A stretch of 64,000 nt of DNA from Bog-756 sp963699345 (GTDB taxonomy: Bacteria > Actinomycetota > Acidimicrobiia > Acidimicrobiales > RAAP-2): NCBI GenBank assembly GCA_963699345.1, contig CAVOTL010000005.1, forward strand, positions 1,488,001 to 1,552,000. The letters are read 5' to 3'. A model generated the notes under the pieces. It searched no databases. It had not been told where the DNA came from and saw nothing but the letters and a program-made list of their open reading frames with translations. Position 1 is the first letter of the stretch. Each line of letters opens with the position of its first letter. A program made the position numbers and the translations under genes. Shown here piece by piece: positions 61,575 through 64,000 of the stretch.

Positions 61575-62740
61575 CCGAGGAACCTCGCGGCTGCCGTGCG
61601 CGCCCGATCGAGCGCCTCGGGCACCGAGTCCGCCAGTGCGGTGACATGCCCCACCTTGCGACCGGGTAGGGGGGCCTTCTGGTACAGGTGCACGTGGACG
61701 TCGGGAACCGCCAACGCCCGCGGGAGGCCGCGGGAGAATTCCGTGGGCGGTGCATCGGCGATGAGGTTCACGGTCGCCGCCGGCCGAAGCAGTCCGGTCT
61801 CCCCGAGGGGCCAGTCCAGGACCACGCGCAGATGCTGGTGGAACTGCGAGGTGACGCACGCCTCCAGAGTGATGTGCCCGGAGTTGTGCGGGCGCAGGGC
61901 GAACTCATTGAGCAGGAGTCGACCGTCACGGGTCACGAAGTACTCGACGGCGACGATACCCGTGGCGTCGAAACCATCGAGGATCGACCGTGCCCACGAC
62001 GCACCTTGCCTCACCACCTCCCCCGGCAGGTCAGCGGGAATCGTGAGCTCCCGACAGATCCCCTCCACCTGCCGGGTCCCGATGGGCGGATAGGTGGCCA
62101 TGAATCCCGACGGGCTGCGGGCGACGAGGACGGCGAACTCGCCGGCGAGCTCGAGGTGCTCCTCGACGATCCACCGTGGTCCTTCGCCTCCACCGTCGTC
62201 GGACAGGACCCGCTCGACCTCGGAGGGATCGGCTACGACGACCACACCGCGCCCGTCGTAGCCGCCATGCCGCGCCTTCAGTACGACGGGCCATCCGTGC
62301 CGGTCGGCGAATGCGGTGACGTCCGCGGGTTCGACCACCGACGTGAACGCCGGAACCGGGACCGAGAGGTCACCGAGCCCACTCACCGCGGTCCGTGCGA
62401 AGAGCTTGTCGCAGCCGAGTGTCAGGGCCTCGGCCCCGGGTCGGATGACCGATCCCTCGACCGCCATGTCTCGAAGCACGTCGAGGGGCACGAGTTCGTG
62501 GTCGAAGGTCATCACGTCAGCGTCGGCGGCCAAGCGTCGGAGCAGCGAGGCGTCATCGGCACGACCGAGCGTGTAGCGGGCTCCGGCCGAGACAGCCGAG
62601 TCGGTGAGTGAGTTGGCGAGAACGTGGAGGTCGATCCCGTAGTCGATGGCGGCCTGATGGGTCATCCGGGCCAGCTGACCCGCCCCGACCATGGCCACCC
62701 GCGCCGCCGGCGCCACCCGGACGGCCGCGTCCAGCACCAT
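61571..62740 (-). CDS. purK: N5-carboxyaminoimidazole ribonucleotide synthase
   Basis: 389 aa from ATG 62740 after GGGGAG (the frame opens seven codons earlier). ATP-grasp enzyme using AIR, ATP and bicarbonate. N-terminal VAMVGAGQLARMTHQAAIDY; ATP-grasp parts FTSVVEPADVTAFADRHGWP, VVLKARHGGYDGRGVVVVAD, RWIVEEHLELAGEFAVLVAR and LLLNEFALRPHNSGHITLEA. Supplies PurE, encoded next. Its bicarbonate demand fits the position beside the inorganic-carbon genes dabA/PII-like. Confidence 0.95.
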   Translation of the reverse strand: MVLDAAVRVAPAARVAMVGAGQLARMTHQAAIDYGIDLHVLANSLTDSAVSAGARYTLGRADDASLLRRLAADADVMTFDHELVPLDVLRDMAVEGSVIRPGAEALTLGCDKLFARTAVSGLGDLSVPVPAFTSVVEPADVTAFADRHGWPVVLKARHGGYDGRGVVVVADPSEVERVLSDDGGGEGPRWIVEEHLELAGEFAVLVARSPSGFMATYPPIGTRQVEGICRELTIPADLPGEVVRQGASWARSILDGFDATGIVAVEYFVTRDGRLLLNEFALRPHNSGHITLEACVTSQFHQHLRVVLDWPLGETGLLRPAATVNLIADAPPTEFSRGLPRALAVPDVHVHLYQKAPLPGRKVGHVTALADSVPEALDRARTAAARFLG

Positions 62741-62757
62741 TGCGTCTCCCCTGCTCC

Positions 62758-63084
62758 TCACCGGAAGTACTCCGGACGACTGACATAGGTGTCCGACACC
62801 ATCAACACGCCGGGGCGGCTGGCCAGGAGGGCCCGGAGCCCGTCCAGGAGGTCCGCGACCCGATCTGGCGGCAGCACCACCATGAGGAGGGCCAGGCCGT
62901 TGCGGTCATTGAACAGGAGACGCCCCTGGTGATACCCGTCGTGACCGAGGCCGGACACATTGGACACCGCGGTGAACCCGGTGGCGCCGACTTCGGCAAA
63001 CAACTCGGCTACCGCTTTCGACTCCTCCCCTCCGACCACGACCTCGACCTTGGTCATCGCCGTCAACTGCCAGGCGTCATCCAT
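62758..63084 (-). CDS. PII-like (GlnB-fold) regulatory protein associated with DabA
   Basis: 108 aa. ATG 63084 lies within the end of dabA (ATGGATGA) behind AGGAGG, so the two are translationally coupled. Pattern of the PII superfamily: TKVEVVVGGEESKAVAELFA, EVGATGFTAVSNVSGLGHDG, YHQGRLLFNDRNGLALLMVV and RALLASRPGVLMVSDTYVSR. Similar PII-like proteins accompany carbon-uptake systems (SbtB, CPII) and may gate them by adenine-nucleotide or bicarbonate binding. The T-loop equivalent is GLGHDGYHQGRL. Confidence 0.75.
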   Translation of the reverse strand: MDDAWQLTAMTKVEVVVGGEESKAVAELFAEVGATGFTAVSNVSGLGHDGYHQGRLLFNDRNGLALLMVVLPPDRVADLLDGLRALLASRPGVLMVSDTYVSRPEYFR

Positions 63085-64000
63085 CGTGGACCTCCTGTTC
63101 GTTCGTCGTGCTGTCATTGCGTAGTGACGCCGTGGTCGGCCGATCCCACCGGGCCCACGAGCCGTCGACCCGACGGAGCATCCACGGAGCCGAGCGGGCG
63201 TCGCGGGCAGCAAGGTGCACCCACCGGCCGCCGAAGAGTTCGCGCAGCACCGGGTTCCGGGCGATGACCTCGTCGATCCGGGTGATCGGCGCCTCCACCA
63301 CCGTCAACAGGCGCAGCGGTTCGTGGAAGGCACGGTCCTCCACGAACAACGACTGCCGCGGCAGACCGACCTTGAGGTCACTTCCGGCACCCTCGGTGAC
63401 GCCGATGCCCGCGACGATGTTGTGCACGGTCTTGTCCCCCGCCGCGAAGACGTCCGGGGCCACCGTGGAGAAGTAGTACTGCATGTTGATCCAGTGGGCC
63501 ACGACCATCGGCGCTGTCAGGATGGTCTCGAGGGCCGTGCCGTCAGGGTCGACCTCCGGGGCGTAGGAGTGCAGGAAGGACCGACGCCGGAGGTCGACAC
63601 CCGCGGTCATGGTGCGGGGTCCGACGATGAACGAGGCGTTCCTGGCCAGGCCCCATTCGGGTTGGAGCTCGGCCCAGTCGGAGGACCGGTGTCGGACCGC
63701 CACCACCGGATCGCCGTCGGCACCGGGGTCGAGGTCGGCAATCCGCTCGGCCGCCAGCGCAGCGCCGGCGTCGGAAAGGGCGTCACGCAGTCGGGAGACG
63801 GCCTCGACGTGCTGGTTCGGCACCAGGTGGAGGTCGAAGAACGAGAAGGTGTCGGTGGCCGTATCGTGCTCGACGGCCACGAAGTGTGTCGCATCCGGGA
63901 TGGCGATGCCGCGCTCGGCCAGCAGAGCTCGCACCGGCGGACGATTGAGGATCGCACAGGCCGCCCGAGCGCTGTCGGCTCCCCGGTTCCCCCCACAGGC
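63077..64000 (-). CDS. dabA: DabA/DUF2309 inorganic-carbon transporter subunit, C-terminal part (truncated by window edge)
   Basis: The 307 visible codons, open to the window end, are the end of a DUF2309 protein: NRGADSARAACAILNRPPVR, VAHWINMQYYFSTVAPDVFA, AGDKTVHNIVAGIGVTEGAG and SDLKVGLPRQSLFVEDRAFH. DabA is the zinc, beta-carbonic-anhydrase-like subunit that traps CO2 as bicarbonate at the membrane with DabB. The ACGG at the window edge is probably part of the zinc-binding Cys region; the rest and DabB lie outside. Coupled to a PII-like gene, suggesting regulated uptake. Confidence 0.85.
   Translation of the reverse strand, partial: ACGGNRGADSARAACAILNRPPVRALLAERGIAIPDATHFVAVEHDTATDTFSFFDLHLVPNQHVEAVSRLRDALSDAGAALAAERIADLDPGADGDPVVAVRHRSSDWAELQPEWGLARNASFIVGPRTMTAGVDLRRRSFLHSYAPEVDPDGTALETILTAPMVVAHWINMQYYFSTVAPDVFAAGDKTVHNIVAGIGVTEGAGSDLKVGLPRQSLFVEDRAFHEPLRLLTVVEAPITRIDEVIARNPVLRELFGGRWVHLAARDARSAPWMLRRVDGSWARWDRPTTASLRNDSTTNEQEVHDG

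Overview
This window is very GC-rich bacterial DNA that looks like an actinobacterium. The evidence is a WhiB regulator, a GlnR-like OmpR-type regulator, a eukaryotic-type (GSII) glutamine synthetase beside a GSI, an InhA-type enoyl reductase, a SARP/BTAD regulator, many TetR regulators and LLM/F420-type oxidoreductases, and several genes whose -10 box sits 6-7 nt before the start codon (leaderless mRNAs). A deep-branching lineage such as Acidimicrobiia would fit, but that is inference.

Layout. 1-20 kb is chromosomal housekeeping: sigma factor, NAD+ synthase, a nitrogen block (GSII, GSI, GlnR-like regulator, with a GlnR-type box upstream of GSII), RidA, a molybdenum hydroxylase-like fusion, ErpA and Mrp (Fe-S assembly), NUDIX and alpha/beta hydrolases, a disulfide cassette (DUF929-VKOR-DUF929), WhiB next to paired ArsA-like ATPases, a CorC-like protein and tRNA-Pro. 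20-35 kb is accessory and stress metabolism: a tautomerase/TetR pair with a palindromic operator, an S9 peptidase, DHFR-like proteins, a cupin-VOC-Fur operon, a serine hydrolase, an aldo/keto reductase, polyphosphate kinase facing pyrophosphatase, and an ArdC-like protein.

At 35.66 kb lies tRNA-Ala(TGC). Copies of its 3' end recur near 41.7 kb and 45.1 kb, so 35.7-45.1 kb reads as two tandem islands. The first carries a LuxR/LAL regulator plus a membrane protein, hydrolase and SDR operon. The second carries a TsaA-like, LLM, TetR and methyltransferase operon behind a large inverted repeat. Next comes a pair I consider the most interesting of the window: a 1009-aa secreted protein with four 175-residue repeats, divergent from a 945-aa BTAD regulator. 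Between them are three CGCTAAC heptamers at exactly 11-bp pitch, the signature of a SARP operator.

51.7-57.3 kb is a catabolic-looking cluster (TauD-like dioxygenase, TetR, SnoaL-like, LLM oxidoreductase) in which an IS3-family element has split the LLM gene. 57.6-64 kb holds a sulfatase with an unusual active-site motif, a lipoprotein, and an operon dabA (partial), PII-like, purK, purE, fabI.

Caveat: reading frames in 1.7-23.5 kb, and sporadically to 35.4 kb, are broken many times even in genes expected to be essential, whereas 35.8-64 kb is almost free of this. I treat these as probable sequence errors and give whole-gene spans across the breaks.
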